A program made the position numbers and the translations under genes. Positions 9,690-19,247 of a stretch of 33,404 nucleotides of DNA are shown in pieces; position 1 is the first letter of the stretch, and each line of letters begins with the position of its first letter. The stretch comes from Pseudomonas sp. MN1F (GTDB lineage: Bacteria; Pseudomonadota; Gammaproteobacteria; Pseudomonadales; Pseudomonadaceae). The notes under the pieces were generated by a model. It was not told the DNA's origin. It was given only the letters and a program-made list of their open reading frames with translations, and did no database searches. Where the stretch lies: positions 1 to 33,404 of the forward strand of contig NZ_VZII01000001.1 of assembly GCF_009391885.1 (NCBI RefSeq), read 5' to 3'.

Positions 9690-10712
9690 ATGGCAACCAT
9701 CAAAGACGTCGCTGCCCTTGCGGGCATTTCCTACACCACGGTGTCCCATGTCCTGAACAAGACCCGCCCGGTCAGCGAGCAGGTACGGCTCAAGGTCGAA
9801 GCGGCCATCGTGGAGCTCGACTATGTGCCCAGCGCTGTGGCGCGCTCGCTCAAGGCGCGCAGCACGGCCACTATCGGCCTGCTGGTGCCCAACAGCGTCA
9901 ACCCGTACTTCGCCGAGCTGGCCCGCGGCATCGAGGACGCCTGCGAGCGCAATGGTTATTGCGTGATCCTGTGCAACTCCGATGACAACCCAAAGAAGCA
10001 GCGCAGCTACCTGCGCGTGCTGCTGGAAAAGCGCATCGACGGCCTGGTGGTGGCGTCGGTGGGCGAGGATGCCGACCTGCTGCAGAGCCTGGCCTGTGTG
10101 CGCACGCCGATGGTCATCGTCGACCGTGAACTGGAAGGCGTCGATGCCGACCTGGTGCGTATCGACCACGAGCAGGGTGCCTACCTGGCGACCCGCCATC
10201 TGCTGGAGCTGGGCCATCGCGACATCGCCTACATCGGCGGCCCGGCCGAAACCGGCGTTACCCAGCTGCGCCTGAGCGGCTTCCGCCGGGCGATGGCTGA
10301 AGCCGAGGCCGAGGTGCTGGCGGGCCGTGTGCTGCATTGCGACTTCACCAGCCCCGGTGGCCATGTTGCCGCCGCGCAGCTGCTTGATGGCGAGCGGCCG
10401 ACGGCGATCTTCGCCGGCAACGACATGATCGGTTTCGGCGTGTTGCGCGCCGCTGCCGAGCGCAACATAAACGTGCCGGGCGAGCTGTCGGTGATCGGTT
10501 TCGACGACATCGAACTGAGCCGCTATGTGTACCCGCCGCTGACCACGGTCGGCCAGTCGATTCGCGAGCTGGGCGAGAATGCTGCCGCCTTGCTGCTGTC
10601 GCGCATCGCCACGCCGCGTGGCGAGGCGGCTGAGCAGCGCATCGTGGCCCCGCGCATCGTGCTGCGCGAATCCACCGGGCCGCGCCCGGACCTGTTCAAT
10701 GATTACCGCTAA
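9690..10712 (+). CDS. rbsR: LacI-family ribose operon repressor
   Basis: A 340-residue LacI/GalR-family regulator. The N-terminal helix-turn-helix is at residues 3-24 (IKDVAALAGISYTTVSHVLN), followed by the hinge helix region YVPSAVARSLKARS. A periplasmic-binding-protein-like effector domain follows (GLLVPNSVNPYFAELARGIE, IFAGNDMIGFGVL, VIGFDDIELSRYVYPPLTTV). ATG 9690 is chosen because it begins the canonical MATIKDVA; an upstream in-frame codon at 9666 lies inside rbsC. The gene lies inside the operon it probably controls, so autoregulation is expected through the palindrome at 6113-6126. Confidence 0.9.
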   Translation: MATIKDVAALAGISYTTVSHVLNKTRPVSEQVRLKVEAAIVELDYVPSAVARSLKARSTATIGLLVPNSVNPYFAELARGIEDACERNGYCVILCNSDDNPKKQRSYLRVLLEKRIDGLVVASVGEDADLLQSLACVRTPMVIVDRELEGVDADLVRIDHEQGAYLATRHLLELGHRDIAYIGGPAETGVTQLRLSGFRRAMAEAEAEVLAGRVLHCDFTSPGGHVAAAQLLDGERPTAIFAGNDMIGFGVLRAAAERNINVPGELSVIGFDDIELSRYVYPPLTTVGQSIRELGENAAALLLSRIATPRGEAAEQRIVAPRIVLRESTGPRPDLFNDYR

Positions 10713-10721
10713 GGAATAGCC

Positions 10722-11630
10722 ATGCATGCCAAGGTAGTGGTGGTCGGCAGCCTCAACATGGACCTGGTGGCCCGCGCCCAGCGGCTACCGCGGGCCGGCG
10801 AAACACTGGCCGGGGAGAGCTTTTTCACCGTGCCCGGCGGCAAGGGCGCCAACCAGGCAGTGGCGGTGGCCCGCCTGGGGGGCAGTGTGGCGATGGTGGG
10901 CAATGTCGGCGATGATGCCTATGGGCAGCAGTTGCGCCAGGCGCTGGAAGTGGAAGGCATCGATTGCCAGGCGGTCAGCGTGTGCCCGGGCGTGTCCAGT
11001 GGTGTGGCGCTGATTACCGTGGACGCTGCCAGCCAGAACTGCATCGTCATCATCCCGGGCGGCAACGGGCTGCTCACGCCCGCGTCGGTGCAGCGCTTTG
11101 ATGCCTTGCTGCAGGCAGCCGAAGTGATCATCTGCCAGCTCGAGGTGCCCGCCGAGACCGTGGCCTGGACCCTGGCCAGAGGGCGCGAGCTGGGCAAGCA
11201 AGTGATCCTCAACCCGGCGCCGGCCACCGGCCCGTTGCCGGCGGACTGGTTCGCCCATATCGACTACCTCACCCCCAATGAAAGCGAGGCCGAAGCGTTG
11301 ACCGGCGAGCCGGTCAATGATCTGGACAGTGCCCGCCGCGCAGGCGAGCACCTGCTGCAGCTGGGCGCTGGCAAGGTGATCATCACCTTGGGCGCGCAAG
11401 GGTCGCTGTTCGTCAGCCGTGACGGCAGCCAGCATTTCCCGGCGCCCCAGGTGCAGCCGCTGGATACCACGGCGGCGGGCGACACCTTCATCGGCGGCTT
11501 TGCCGCTGCGCTGGTGCAGGGCAAGGGGGAGGGCGAGGCCATCGCGTTCGGCCAGCGTGCCGCAGCCTTGTCGGTCACCCGTGCCGGAGCCCAGCCGTCG
11601 ATTCCTTACCTGGCGGAGCTGACCCCATGA
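10722..11630 (+). CDS. rbsK: Ribokinase
   Basis: A 302-residue PfkB-family sugar kinase that phosphorylates D-ribose to ribose-5-phosphate with ATP, feeding the pentose phosphate pathway. The sugar-binding motif [11 protein letters not shown] is at residues 38-48. The C-terminal PfkB signature [13 protein letters not shown] is at about 248-260, with catalytic base Asp254 and the anion-hole AAGD. The start follows rbsR by 9 bp with AAGGAA upstream. The stop overlaps the rbsD start by 4 bp. Confidence 0.93.
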   Translation: MHAKVVVVGSLNMDLVARAQRLPRAGETLAGESFFTVPGGKGANQAVAVARLGGSVAMVGNVGDDAYGQQLRQALEVEGIDCQAVSVCPGVSSGVALITVDAASQNCIVIIPGGNGLLTPASVQRFDALLQAAEVIICQLEVPAETVAWTLARGRELGKQVILNPAPATGPLPADWFAHIDYLTPNESEAEALTGEPVNDLDSARRAGEHLLQLGAGKVIITLGAQGSLFVSRDGSQHFPAPQVQPLDTTAAGDTFIGGFAAALVQGKGEGEAIAFGQRAAALSVTRAGAQPSIPYLAELTP

Positions 11631-12025
11631 AAAAGACCACGCTGCTCAACGTCGCCCTGTCGCGGACCATCGCCGGGATGGGGCATGGCGACATCCTGGT
11701 GATCGGCGATGCCGGCTTGCCGGTGCCGCCCGGTGTCGAGCTGATCGACCTGGCGCTGACGGCGGGGATACCGGATTTTGCCAGCGTGCTGCGCGCGGTG
11801 TTGAGCGAGCTGCAGGTGGAGCGGCATGTGCTGGCCGAAGAGATGCAGAAGGTAGTGCCGCCGGCGCTGGTCGAGATCGAGCGCTTGAAAGGCAAGCTGG
11901 GCAAGCGTGAGTGGCAGAGCCATGAGGACTTCAAGGTGCTGTCGCGCAGCGCCCGGGCAATCGTGCGCACCGGTGAGTGCCAGCCGTACAGCAACATTGC
12001 CCTGATATCCGGCGTCACCTTTTGA
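11627..12025 (+). CDS. rbsD: D-ribose pyranase
   Basis: A 132-residue RbsD/FucU-family mutarotase that interconverts the pyranose and furanose forms of ribose, giving RbsK its furanose substrate. The conserved GHGD with catalytic His20 and the C-terminal [16 protein letters not shown] are both present, and the length is normal for the family. It is translationally coupled to rbsK (ATGA overlap). Confidence 0.92.
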   Translation: MKKTTLLNVALSRTIAGMGHGDILVIGDAGLPVPPGVELIDLALTAGIPDFASVLRAVLSELQVERHVLAEEMQKVVPPALVEIERLKGKLGKREWQSHEDFKVLSRSARAIVRTGECQPYSNIALISGVTF

Positions 12026-12042
12026 AGGCAAGGGCTGCGCCT

Positions 12043-12066
12043 GCGATTGGGCCGCAAAGCGGCCCC
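12043..12066. repeat. REP-like hairpin between rbsD and the nucleoside hydrolase
   Basis: GGGCCGC AAA GCGGCCC (12049-12065) is a perfect 7-bp stem with a 3-base loop. With its flank it matches, in inverse orientation, the REP-like hairpin near 33207. It lacks a T tract, so it is more likely a REP element that can modulate mRNA stability than a terminator. Confidence 0.55.
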
Positions 12067-12099
12067 GGAAAACACCACTGAGGCAACAGGAGTGCCCCC

Positions 12100-13107
12100 A
12101 TGCTCAAGCCCCTGCTACAAGGACTGACCCTCATGGCCGCAGCCACCACCACCACCCTCCAGGCCGCCCCGCGTGAGCTGATCATCGACACCGACCCCGG
12201 TGCCGATGACGTGGTCGCGCTGTTCCTGGCCATGGCCTCCCCCGAAGAACTCAACATCCGCGCCATCACCACCGTGGCCGGCAACGTGCGCCTGGAAAAA
12301 ACCTCGCGCAACGCCCGCCTGGCCTGTGAATGGGCCAACCGCGAAGACATCCCGGTGTACGCGGGGGCAGGGCGGCCCTTGGTGCGCCCGCCCATCTACG
12401 CCGCCGACGTCCATGGCGAAGAAGGCCTCACCGGCGTGCCGGTGCACGAGCCGAAAAAGCCCTTGGCCGAAGGCAATGCCGTGCAGTACCTGGTCGACAC
12501 CTTGAGCCACGCCAAACCCCACAGCATCACCATCGCCATGCTCGGCCCGCAGACCAACCTGGCCCTGGCGCTGATCCAGCAGCCAGAGATCGCCAAAGGC
12601 ATCAAGGAAGTGGTGGTCATGGGCGGCGCCCATTTCAATGGCGGCAACATCACCCCGGCGGCGGAATTCAACCTCTACGCCGACCCCCATGCCGCCGAGG
12701 TGGTGCTGGCCAGCGGTGTGCAACTGACCTACCTGCCGCTGGACGTCACCCACAAGCTGCTCACCAGCGACGCCCGCCTGAAGCAGTTGGCCGCCGTGAA
12801 CAACCAGGCCAGCAACAAGGTGGTCGACATCCTCGAGGCGTACATCAAGCACGACATGGACCTGTACGGCATGCCCGGTGGCCCGGTGCATGACGCCAGT
12901 GTCATCGCCTACCTGCTCAAGCCCGAACTGTTCAGCGGCCGGCGCATCCACATGAGCGTTGACAGCCGCGAAGGCCCGAGCTTCGGCCAGACCCTCGCCG
13001 ACTGGTACGGCGTGCTCAAGCAGCCGGCCAATGTGCTGTGGGTGAACGAGGGTGACGCCCAGGGCTTTTTCGACCTGCTCAGCGCGCGCCTGGCTCGATT
13101 GCCATAG
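12100..13107 (+). CDS. Periplasmic nucleoside hydrolase
   Basis: A 335-residue inosine-uridine-preferring nucleoside hydrolase family protein that cleaves the N-glycosidic bond of nucleosides to base plus ribose. An N-terminal hydrophobic segment ending at about QAA (residues 1-23) looks like a signal peptide. The calcium-binding DTDPGADD follows at residues 30-37, and NLYADPHAAEVVL and the C-terminal VHDASVIAYLL carry the other conserved acidic residues. A GAGGCAACAGGAG site precedes the start. Its place 74 bp after rbsD suggests that it liberates ribose from extracellular nucleosides for RbsBAC. Whether it is cotranscribed across the REP-like hairpin is uncertain. Confidence 0.88.
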   Translation: MLKPLLQGLTLMAAATTTTLQAAPRELIIDTDPGADDVVALFLAMASPEELNIRAITTVAGNVRLEKTSRNARLACEWANREDIPVYAGAGRPLVRPPIYAADVHGEEGLTGVPVHEPKKPLAEGNAVQYLVDTLSHAKPHSITIAMLGPQTNLALALIQQPEIAKGIKEVVVMGGAHFNGGNITPAAEFNLYADPHAAEVVLASGVQLTYLPLDVTHKLLTSDARLKQLAAVNNQASNKVVDILEAYIKHDMDLYGMPGGPVHDASVIAYLLKPELFSGRRIHMSVDSREGPSFGQTLADWYGVLKQPANVLWVNEGDAQGFFDLLSARLARLP

Positions 13108-13291
13108 CCGTGTGCGGCGCGTAGCGCTCGAACACCTGGTCGATGAAGCTGCGCGCCGCCTCGCCGCCGCGGTCGCGCACCAGCAGGTCGATGGCGATCA
13201 ACAGCAACTCTTCGGGCGTGCTGGGGCTATAGGCGCTCTGGCCTTCGGCCCATTTGACCTTGATATCGGCGTCGATGCTGTGGCTGCTCAT
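13079..13291 (-). CDS. Conserved-looking small protein, function unknown
   Basis: A 70-residue cytoplasmic protein with no signal peptide or membrane segment (MSSHSIDADIKVKWAEGQ..., then a helical ELLLIAIDLLVRDRG and a FIDQVFERYAP stretch). I do not recognise a family. ATG 13291 is chosen over an upstream start at 13441 because the added residues look non-coding and GAGAG precedes 13291. The 3' end overlaps the end of the convergent nucleoside hydrolase gene by 29 bp. Confidence 0.55.
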   Translation of the reverse strand: MSSHSIDADIKVKWAEGQSAYSPSTPEELLLIAIDLLVRDRGGEAARSFIDQVFERYAPHTAMAIEPGAR

Positions 13292-13551
13292 GAGAGGCTC
13301 TCGCTGGGGGGCCTTGGGCGAAGGGGCGAACACCGGACCCTGGCGTTCGAAGAAGGCACTGTGCCTCCACTTCCTAAAGTAAATCATGACTTTGCGGCGC
13401 AAACCAAGCGGCTCGTCGGTTGGGCGGTAAAATTCGGTCACGATTGCCTTTGGCCCATGCAGGCCAGATCAGGCAGACTTTCCCGGTTTTGCAACAAACT
13501 CTTGGCGGAGCTGTCGGATCAGGCAGTTCCCAGATCTATTTAGGAGGATTC

Positions 13552-13872
13552 ATGTTCCGTACCCTTGCTTTCCTGGCGACCCTGGCGGTGGCTGCTGTCC
13601 TGGCTGGTTGCAGCACTGGCGGTAACTCAGGGGGTAGCAAGGCGCCTGAGGCGTCGGCCGGCAACGACGGCCGCTGCGAAGCCAGCGGTGCCGACTTCGC
13701 CATCGGCAAGCCGGGCAATGCCGACCTGCTAGAGCAGGCGCGCAAGGCCAGTGGTTCACAGATGGCGCGCATTCTCAAGCCGCACGACGTGGTGACCCTG
13801 GAATACCGCTCCGAGCGCCTCAACCTGAATGTGGACGAGCAGGGTGTGGTGACCCGCGTCAACTGCGGTTGA
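13552..13872 (+). CDS. I78-family peptidase-inhibitor-like lipoprotein
   Basis: A 106-residue predicted lipoprotein. The signal peptide ends in lipobox VLAGC with Cys20, and TAGGAGG lies just upstream of ATG 13552. After a Gly/Ser-rich linker, the domain from about residue 40 to the end (LKPHDVVTLEYRSERLNLNVDEQG, ending TRVNCG) matches the peptidase inhibitor I78 family pattern, with two cysteines (one in GRCEAS, one at the C-terminus) placed for a disulphide. Inhibition of an envelope protease is inferred from the family only. The 260 bp upstream (13292-13551) contain no other gene I can support. Confidence 0.72.
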   Translation: MFRTLAFLATLAVAAVLAGCSTGGNSGGSKAPEASAGNDGRCEASGADFAIGKPGNADLLEQARKASGSQMARILKPHDVVTLEYRSERLNLNVDEQGVVTRVNCG

Positions 13873-13920
13873 CCAGCGCGTGAAGCCTGCGCTCCCACGG
13901 GGGCGCGGCAAAGGCCCATA

Positions 13921-13950
13921 AAAAAACCCGCCACAAGTGGCGGGTTTTTT
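13921..13950. terminator. Bidirectional intrinsic terminator
   Basis: AAAAAACCCGCCAC (13921-13934) and GTGGCGGGTTTTTT (13937-13950) are perfect inverse complements. The stem has a T run on either strand. It lies between the convergent lipoprotein gene and the cold-shock gene and should terminate both. Confidence 0.92.
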
Positions 13951-13964
13951 TACAGCTGCCCGAA

Positions 13965-14177
13965 TTACTCCGGACGAACCTGCGCAGCCTGCATACCCTT
14001 CTGGCCTTTTTCGGCAACGAAGGTAACAGCCTGGCCTTCTTTCAGGCTCTTGAAGCCGTCGGATTCGATGGCTTTGAAGTGTACGAACAGGTCGTCGCCG
14101 CCGCCTGCTGGGGTGATGAAGCCGTAGCCTTTCTCATCATTGAACCATTTGACGGTGCCGTTTTGGCGATTGGACAT
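13965..14177 (-). CDS. CspA-family cold-shock protein (CapB-like)
   Basis: A 70-residue single cold-shock domain protein that binds single-stranded RNA and DNA. RNP1 (KGYGFI) and RNP2 (DLFVHF) are intact, along with the usual GTVKWFN start and the C-terminal [10 protein letters not shown]. The sequence is close to what I recall of Pseudomonas CapB. GGAGA precedes ATG 14177. The 160 bp between it and the next gene may hold its 5' leader, which in this family is often structured. I could not define a specific element there. Confidence 0.93.
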   Translation of the reverse strand: MSNRQNGTVKWFNDEKGYGFITPAGGGDDLFVHFKAIESDGFKSLKEGQAVTFVAEKGQKGMQAAQVRPE

Positions 14178-14338
14178 GGGGTGAATCTCCAGACATTTTA
14201 ATTTTTCAGTAGTGCAATGTGGCCGAGGCTACGAGCACGGGGGACATCATAGTCTAATTCTGCGCATCTAGCGCCTTTTACCTTCGCAGGATATTGATCC
14301 AGGGCAAATAATGGCTGGCCTGCTCAGGCTTTAAGGTT

Positions 14339-14644
14339 TCAGCTCTTCGGCGCGCAGGTCTGTTTCACCACGGTTTGCGCCTTCTGCATCAGCTTGGCGT
14401 CTACGCCGTCAGTGCTGTCCAGGTCGGCAATTTCCGCGTCGGTGAAATTCTTTTTGATGGCCTGGGCACCACAGTCGCAGTGCTTTTTCGCGGTCGCAGC
14501 GTCAACGCCCTGGCCGCTGGCCACCTGTTGGCACTGGGTCATGTAGTGGGCCTCCTTCCCGGCAGGGAAGTTGCCAGCGTTGGCAGCCATCGGCAGCAGC
14601 AGGGCGCCAGCGGCCGCCAGGGCCAGAAGAGACGGTACTCGCAT
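14339..14644 (-). CDS. Small exported protein with four cysteines, function unknown
   Basis: A 101-residue protein with a clear Sec signal peptide (MRVPSLLALAAAGALLLPMAANA, cleavage near residue 23). The mature part of about 78 residues has Cys38, Cys56, Cys58 and Cys97. The CDC pair and even cysteine number suggest disulphides or a metal site in the periplasm. AAGGAG precedes ATG 14644. I do not recognise the family. The gene is on the same strand as the cold-shock gene and 161 bp upstream of it. Confidence 0.7.
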   Translation of the reverse strand: MRVPSLLALAAAGALLLPMAANAGNFPAGKEAHYMTQCQQVASGQGVDAATAKKHCDCGAQAIKKNFTDAEIADLDSTDGVDAKLMQKAQTVVKQTCAPKS

Positions 14645-14975
14645 AACCAGTTACTCCTTGGGTTAAGGTCTCAATAAAGAGTAGGTTGCTTCCCAAGGTC
14701 TGATAGGGATTTTTCCGCGATAGTTCACCGAAGCGGCGTAATTTCCAAATATTTCTACGGGCCACGCAACCCGCGTGCTAGCATGCCTGGCTCGCAGCAA
14801 GGCCCTTGCCGCGATGTTTTTTCTTTCCAGTCACTCTGGTTCGTCCCTGGCAAGCCGAAAGGCTTCTGCCACTGTGAGGCAGGCTTCCCTAATGGGAAGG
14901 CAGGTCGGATCTTGTACTGGCTCATCCCAACCCACGTGACCTTTGGTAGGGGTCACCACTAGGAGAGGAGGCGCC
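14645..14975 (+). other. Intergenic region carrying the thrS leader
   Basis: These 331 bp hold the presumed thrS promoter and a structured leader. Visible hairpins are AAGCC-GAAA-GGCTT (14852-14865), CTTCCC-TAAT-GGGAAG (14884-14899) and the tRNA-like hairpin at 14936-14956. A possible -10 box TAGCAT lies near 14779, but no convincing -35 accompanies it. The likely thrS ribosome site AGGAGAGGAGG spans 14961-14971. Confidence 0.6.
14936..14956 (+). promoter_or_regulatory. Candidate ThrRS autoregulatory operator (anticodon-arm mimic)
   Basis: GTGACC (14936-14941) pairs with GGTCAC (14951-14956), and a T-G wobble (14942/14950) closes a seven-base loop, TTGGTAG. Laid on a tRNA anticodon loop, this reads U32 U33 G34 G35 U36 A37 G38, the layout of tRNA-Thr(GGU). 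It ends 4 bp before the Shine-Dalgarno tract of thrS. In E. coli, ThrRS represses its own translation by binding a leader stem-loop that mimics the tRNA-Thr anticodon arm at a similar place. The same mechanism here is an inference. Confidence 0.6.
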
Positions 14976-16898
14976 ATGCCCGTTATTACTCTTCCCGATG
15001 GCAGTCAACGTTCGTTTGATCACGCCGTATCCGTCGCCGACGTCGCCGCTTCCATCGGTGCAGGCCTGGCCAAGGCCACCGTGGCCGGCAAGGTCGACGG
15101 CAAGCTGGTCGATGCCTGCGACCTGATCCACAACGACGCCACCCTGCAGATCATCACCCCTAAAGATGCAGAGGGACTGGAGATCATCCGCCACTCGTGT
15201 GCCCACCTGGTCGGCCACGCAGTGAAGCAGCTGTACCCGACCGCCAAGATGGTGATCGGCCCGGTGATCGACGAAGGCTTCTATTACGACATCGCCTACG
15301 AGCGCCCCTTCACCCCTGAAGACATGGCCGCCATCGAAAAGCGCATGATGGAGCTGATCGAAAAAGACTACGACGTGGTCAAGAAGGTCACCCCGCGCGC
15401 CGAAGTCATCGACGTGTTCAAGGCCCGTGGCGAAGACTACAAGCTGCGCCTGGTCGAAGACATGCCGGACGAGCAGGCCATGGGCCTGTACTACCACGAA
15501 GAATACGTCGACATGTGCCGTGGCCCGCACGTGCCGAACACTCGCTTCCTCAAGGCATTCAAGCTGACCAAGCTGTCCGGCGCCTACTGGCGCGGCGATG
15601 CCAAGAACGAGCAGCTGCAACGCGTGTACGGTACCGCCTGGGCTGACAAGAAGCAGCTGGCCGCCTACATCCAGCGCATCGAAGAAGCCGAAAAACGCGA
15701 CCACCGCAAGATCGGCAAGCAGCTCGACCTCTTCCACCTGCAGGAAGAAGCCCCGGGCATGGTGTTCTGGCACGCCAACGGCTGGACCGTGTACCAGGTG
15801 CTCGAGCAGTACATGCGCCAGGTTCAGCGCGTCAACGGCTACCTGGAAATCAAGACCCCGCAGGTTGTCGACCGCATCCTCTGGGAGCGTTCCGGCCACT
15901 GGTCGAACTACGCCGAAAACATGTTCACCACCTCGTCGGAAAGCCGTGACTACGCGGTCAAGCCGATGAACTGCCCGTGCCACGTGCAGGTGTTCAACCA
16001 AGGCCTGAAGAGCTACCGCGACCTGCCGCTGCGCCTGGCCGAGTTCGGTGCCTGCCACCGTAACGAGCCATCCGGCGCCCTGCACGGCATCATGCGCGTG
16101 CGTGGCTTCGTGCAGGACGACGCGCACATCTTCTGCACCGAAGAACAGGTGAAGAAAGAAGCCGCCGACTTCATCAAGCTGACCCTGGACGTGTACAAGG
16201 ACTTCGGCTTCACCGACATCGCCATGAAGCTGTCCACCCGTCCGGCCAAGCGTGTTGGCTCTGAAGAGCTGTGGGACCGTGCCGAAGGCGCACTGGCCGA
16301 CGCCCTGAACGAGTCGGGCCTGGAGTGGGAATACCAGCCGGGCGAGGGCGCGTTCTACGGCCCGAAGATCGAGTTCACCCTGCGCGACTGCCTCGGCCGT
16401 AACTGGCAGTGTGGTACCCTGCAGTACGACCCGAACCTGCCAGAGCGTCTGGATGCCAGCTATATCGCCGAAGATAACAGCCGGGTTCGCCCCGTCATGC
16501 TGCACCGTGCGATCCTCGGTTCGTTCGAACGCTTCATCGGCATGCTGATCGAACACTACGCTGGCGTGTTCCCGGCGTGGCTGGCCCCGACCCAGGCGGT
16601 GATCATGAACATCACCGACAAACAGGCCGATTTCGCCCTCGAGGTGGAAAATGCTCTGAACGGTAGCGGTTTCCGTGCCAAGTCGGACTTGAGAAATGAG
16701 AAGATCGGCTTTAAAATCCGCGAGCATACTTTGCTCAAGGTCCCGTACCTTTTGGTTATAGGGGATCGCGAAGTCGAAACACGAACCGTTGCAGTGCGTA
16801 CTCGCGAAGGCGCAGACCTGGGCTCCATGCCCGTCGCCCAGTTCGCTGAGCTCCTGACACAAGCGGTTTCCCGGCGTGGTCGCCAAGAATCGGAGTAA
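14976..16898 (+). CDS. thrS: Threonyl-tRNA synthetase
   Basis: A 640-residue class II aminoacyl-tRNA synthetase that charges tRNA-Thr. Domains in order are an N-terminal TGS domain (residues 1-60, starting [10 protein letters not shown]), the editing domain with [16 protein letters not shown], and the catalytic core with [10 protein letters not shown], a zinc-ligand cysteine and motif 2 ([19 protein letters not shown]). The C-terminal anticodon-binding domain follows ([14 protein letters not shown] onward). The length is the normal bacterial one. ATG 14976 follows AGGAGAGGAGG at an ideal distance. The next gene, infC, begins within a few bases of the stop, so the two are translationally linked. 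Confidence 0.97.
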   Translation: MPVITLPDGSQRSFDHAVSVADVAASIGAGLAKATVAGKVDGKLVDACDLIHNDATLQIITPKDAEGLEIIRHSCAHLVGHAVKQLYPTAKMVIGPVIDEGFYYDIAYERPFTPEDMAAIEKRMMELIEKDYDVVKKVTPRAEVIDVFKARGEDYKLRLVEDMPDEQAMGLYYHEEYVDMCRGPHVPNTRFLKAFKLTKLSGAYWRGDAKNEQLQRVYGTAWADKKQLAAYIQRIEEAEKRDHRKIGKQLDLFHLQEEAPGMVFWHANGWTVYQVLEQYMRQVQRVNGYLEIKTPQVVDRILWERSGHWSNYAENMFTTSSESRDYAVKPMNCPCHVQVFNQGLKSYRDLPLRLAEFGACHRNEPSGALHGIMRVRGFVQDDAHIFCTEEQVKKEAADFIKLTLDVYKDFGFTDIAMKLSTRPAKRVGSEELWDRAEGALADALNESGLEWEYQPGEGAFYGPKIEFTLRDCLGRNWQCGTLQYDPNLPERLDASYIAEDNSRVRPVMLHRAILGSFERFIGMLIEHYAGVFPAWLAPTQAVIMNITDKQADFALEVENALNGSGFRAKSDLRNEKIGFKIREHTLLKVPYLLVIGDREVETRTVAVRTREGADLGSMPVAQFAELLTQAVSRRGRQESE

Positions 16899-16903
16899 TG
16901 ACT

Positions 16904-17449
16904 ATTAAGCGTGAAATGAGAAACGATAAGCGTGCTGTACCGAAGGCCCCGATCAACGAGAATATCTCGGCCCGCGAGGTTCGGTTAATTGGCGCTGATG
17001 GCGAGCAGGTTGGCATCGTCTCGATTGATGAAGCGCTTCGTATCGCTGATGAAGCGAAGCTGGATCTGGTAGAAATTTCTGCAGACGCGGTACCGCCTGT
17101 CTGCAAGGTCATGGACTACGGCAAGCACCTCTTCGAGAAGAAGAAGCAGGCTAACGAAGCCAAGAAAAACCAGAAGCAGATTCAGATTAAAGAAATCAAG
17201 TTTCGTCCAGGGACGGAGGATGGGGATTACCAGGTAAAACTACGCAACCTGGTACGTTTCCTTACCGATGGGGACAAGGCCAAGATCTCTCTGAGATTCC
17301 GTGGCCGTGAGATGGCCCACCAGGAGCTGGGCATGGAGCTGTTGAAGCGGGTCGAAGCTGACCTCGCCGAATACGGCACCGTTGAGCAGCATCCGAAGAT
17401 GGAAGGACGCCAGCTTATGATGGTCATCGCCCCCAAAAAGAAGAAGTAA
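16904..17449 (+). CDS. infC: Translation initiation factor IF-3 (probable AUU start)
   Basis: About 181 residues with both IF-3 domains joined by a lysine-rich helix ([16 protein letters not shown]), ending in [10 protein letters not shown]-3 binds the 30S subunit and rejects non-canonical start codons. Two starts are possible: ATG 16898, overlapping the thrS stop (TAATG), and ATT 16904. GGAG at 16892-16895 lies only 2 bases before the ATG but 8 before the ATT, and the product from ATT (IKREMRND...) matches the AUU-initiated E. coli gene. AUU initiation is the basis of IF-3 autoregulation there. If the ATG is used, the protein is two residues longer. Confidence 0.93.
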   Translation: MKREMRNDKRAVPKAPINENISAREVRLIGADGEQVGIVSIDEALRIADEAKLDLVEISADAVPPVCKVMDYGKHLFEKKKQANEAKKNQKQIQIKEIKFRPGTEDGDYQVKLRNLVRFLTDGDKAKISLRFRGREMAHQELGMELLKRVEADLAEYGTVEQHPKMEGRQLMMVIAPKKKK

Positions 17450-17510
17450 TCTCCCGGGCACGGCAGGCCTGATGATTATTGTGTAATTTTTATCGAATGC
17501 GGAGTTCAAC

Positions 17511-17705
17511 ATGCCAAAAATGAAAACCAAGAGCGGTGCTGCGAAGCGCTTCCTGAAGACAGCTTCGGGCTTCAAGCACAAGCACGCTTTCAAGAGCCAC
17601 ATCCTGACCAAAATGTCGACCAAGCGTAAGCGTCAACTGCGCGGTGCCAGCTTGCTGCACCCGTCTGACGTGGCAAAAGTCGAGCGCATGCTGCGCGTAC
17701 GTTAA
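17511..17705 (+). CDS. rpmI: Ribosomal protein bL35
   Basis: A 64-residue, very basic protein of the 50S subunit. It begins [13 protein letters not shown] and contains the family hallmarks [16 protein letters not shown] and a C-terminal VERMLRVR. It follows infC by 61 bp and precedes rplT by 27 bp, the order conserved across gamma-proteobacteria. In E. coli, bL20 represses translation of this pair by binding the infC-rpmI region. I could not identify the corresponding structure here with confidence. Confidence 0.97.
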   Translation: MPKMKTKSGAAKRFLKTASGFKHKHAFKSHILTKMSTKRKRQLRGASLLHPSDVAKVERMLRVR

Positions 17706-17732
17706 TTCTGGTTTAGATAGAGGAAGTTACTC

Positions 17733-18089
17733 ATGGCTCGTGTTAAGCGTGGCGTCATCGCTCGTAAGCGTCACAAGAAAATTCTGAAACTGGCTAAAGG
17801 TTACTACGGTGCACGCTCGCGCGTATTCCGCGTAGCCAAGCAAGCGGTCATCAAGGCAGGCCAATACGCCTACCGCGACCGTCGCCAGAAGAAGCGTCAG
17901 TTCCGCGCACTGTGGATCGCTCGTATCAACGCCGGTGCCCGCACCAACGGTCTGTCCTACAGCCGTCTGATTGCTGGCCTGAAAAAGGCTTCGATCGAAA
18001 TCGACCGTAAGGTTCTGGCCGATCTGGCAGTGAACGAAAAAGCGGCGTTTGCTGCGATTGTCGAGAAAGCTAAAGCCGTTCTGGCTTAA
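17733..18089 (+). CDS. rplT: Ribosomal protein bL20
   Basis: A 118-residue basic 50S protein needed for early 23S rRNA assembly. It begins [19 protein letters not shown] and contains [21 protein letters not shown] and [18 protein letters not shown], typical of the family at full length. AGGAAG lies just before ATG 17733. In other bacteria the protein also represses its own operon. Confidence 0.97.
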   Translation: MARVKRGVIARKRHKKILKLAKGYYGARSRVFRVAKQAVIKAGQYAYRDRRQKKRQFRALWIARINAGARTNGLSYSRLIAGLKKASIEIDRKVLADLAVNEKAAFAAIVEKAKAVLA

Positions 18090-18105
18090 GTACCCGCGAC
18101 AATCA

Positions 18106-18129
18106 CCCGGCGGCGCTTGCGGCGCCGGG
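18106..18129 (+). other. GC-rich hairpin downstream of rplT
   Basis: CCCGGCG (18106-18112) pairs with CGCCGGG (18123-18129) around GCGCTTGCGG. It lies 16 bp after the rplT stop and upstream of the stronger terminator at 18145. No T tract follows. It may protect the 3' end of the upstream mRNA or be part of an attenuator arrangement. Confidence 0.5.
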
Positions 18130-18135
18130 CATTGA

Positions 18136-19215
<1,080 letters not shown>

Positions 19216-19247
19216 GCCCAATCGACGCACTTTTCCAGGAGAACAGC

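Noticed and set aside
14814..14939. 41-codon open frame in the thrS leader as a leader peptide
   Set aside because: It has no convincing ribosome site and only a few scattered Thr codons, so a threonine-attenuation peptide is not supported.
14922..16886. 654-codon minus-strand frame across thrS
   Set aside because: Same pattern: it is the antisense of a certain gene with biased third positions, and no recognisable domain or ribosome site is seen.
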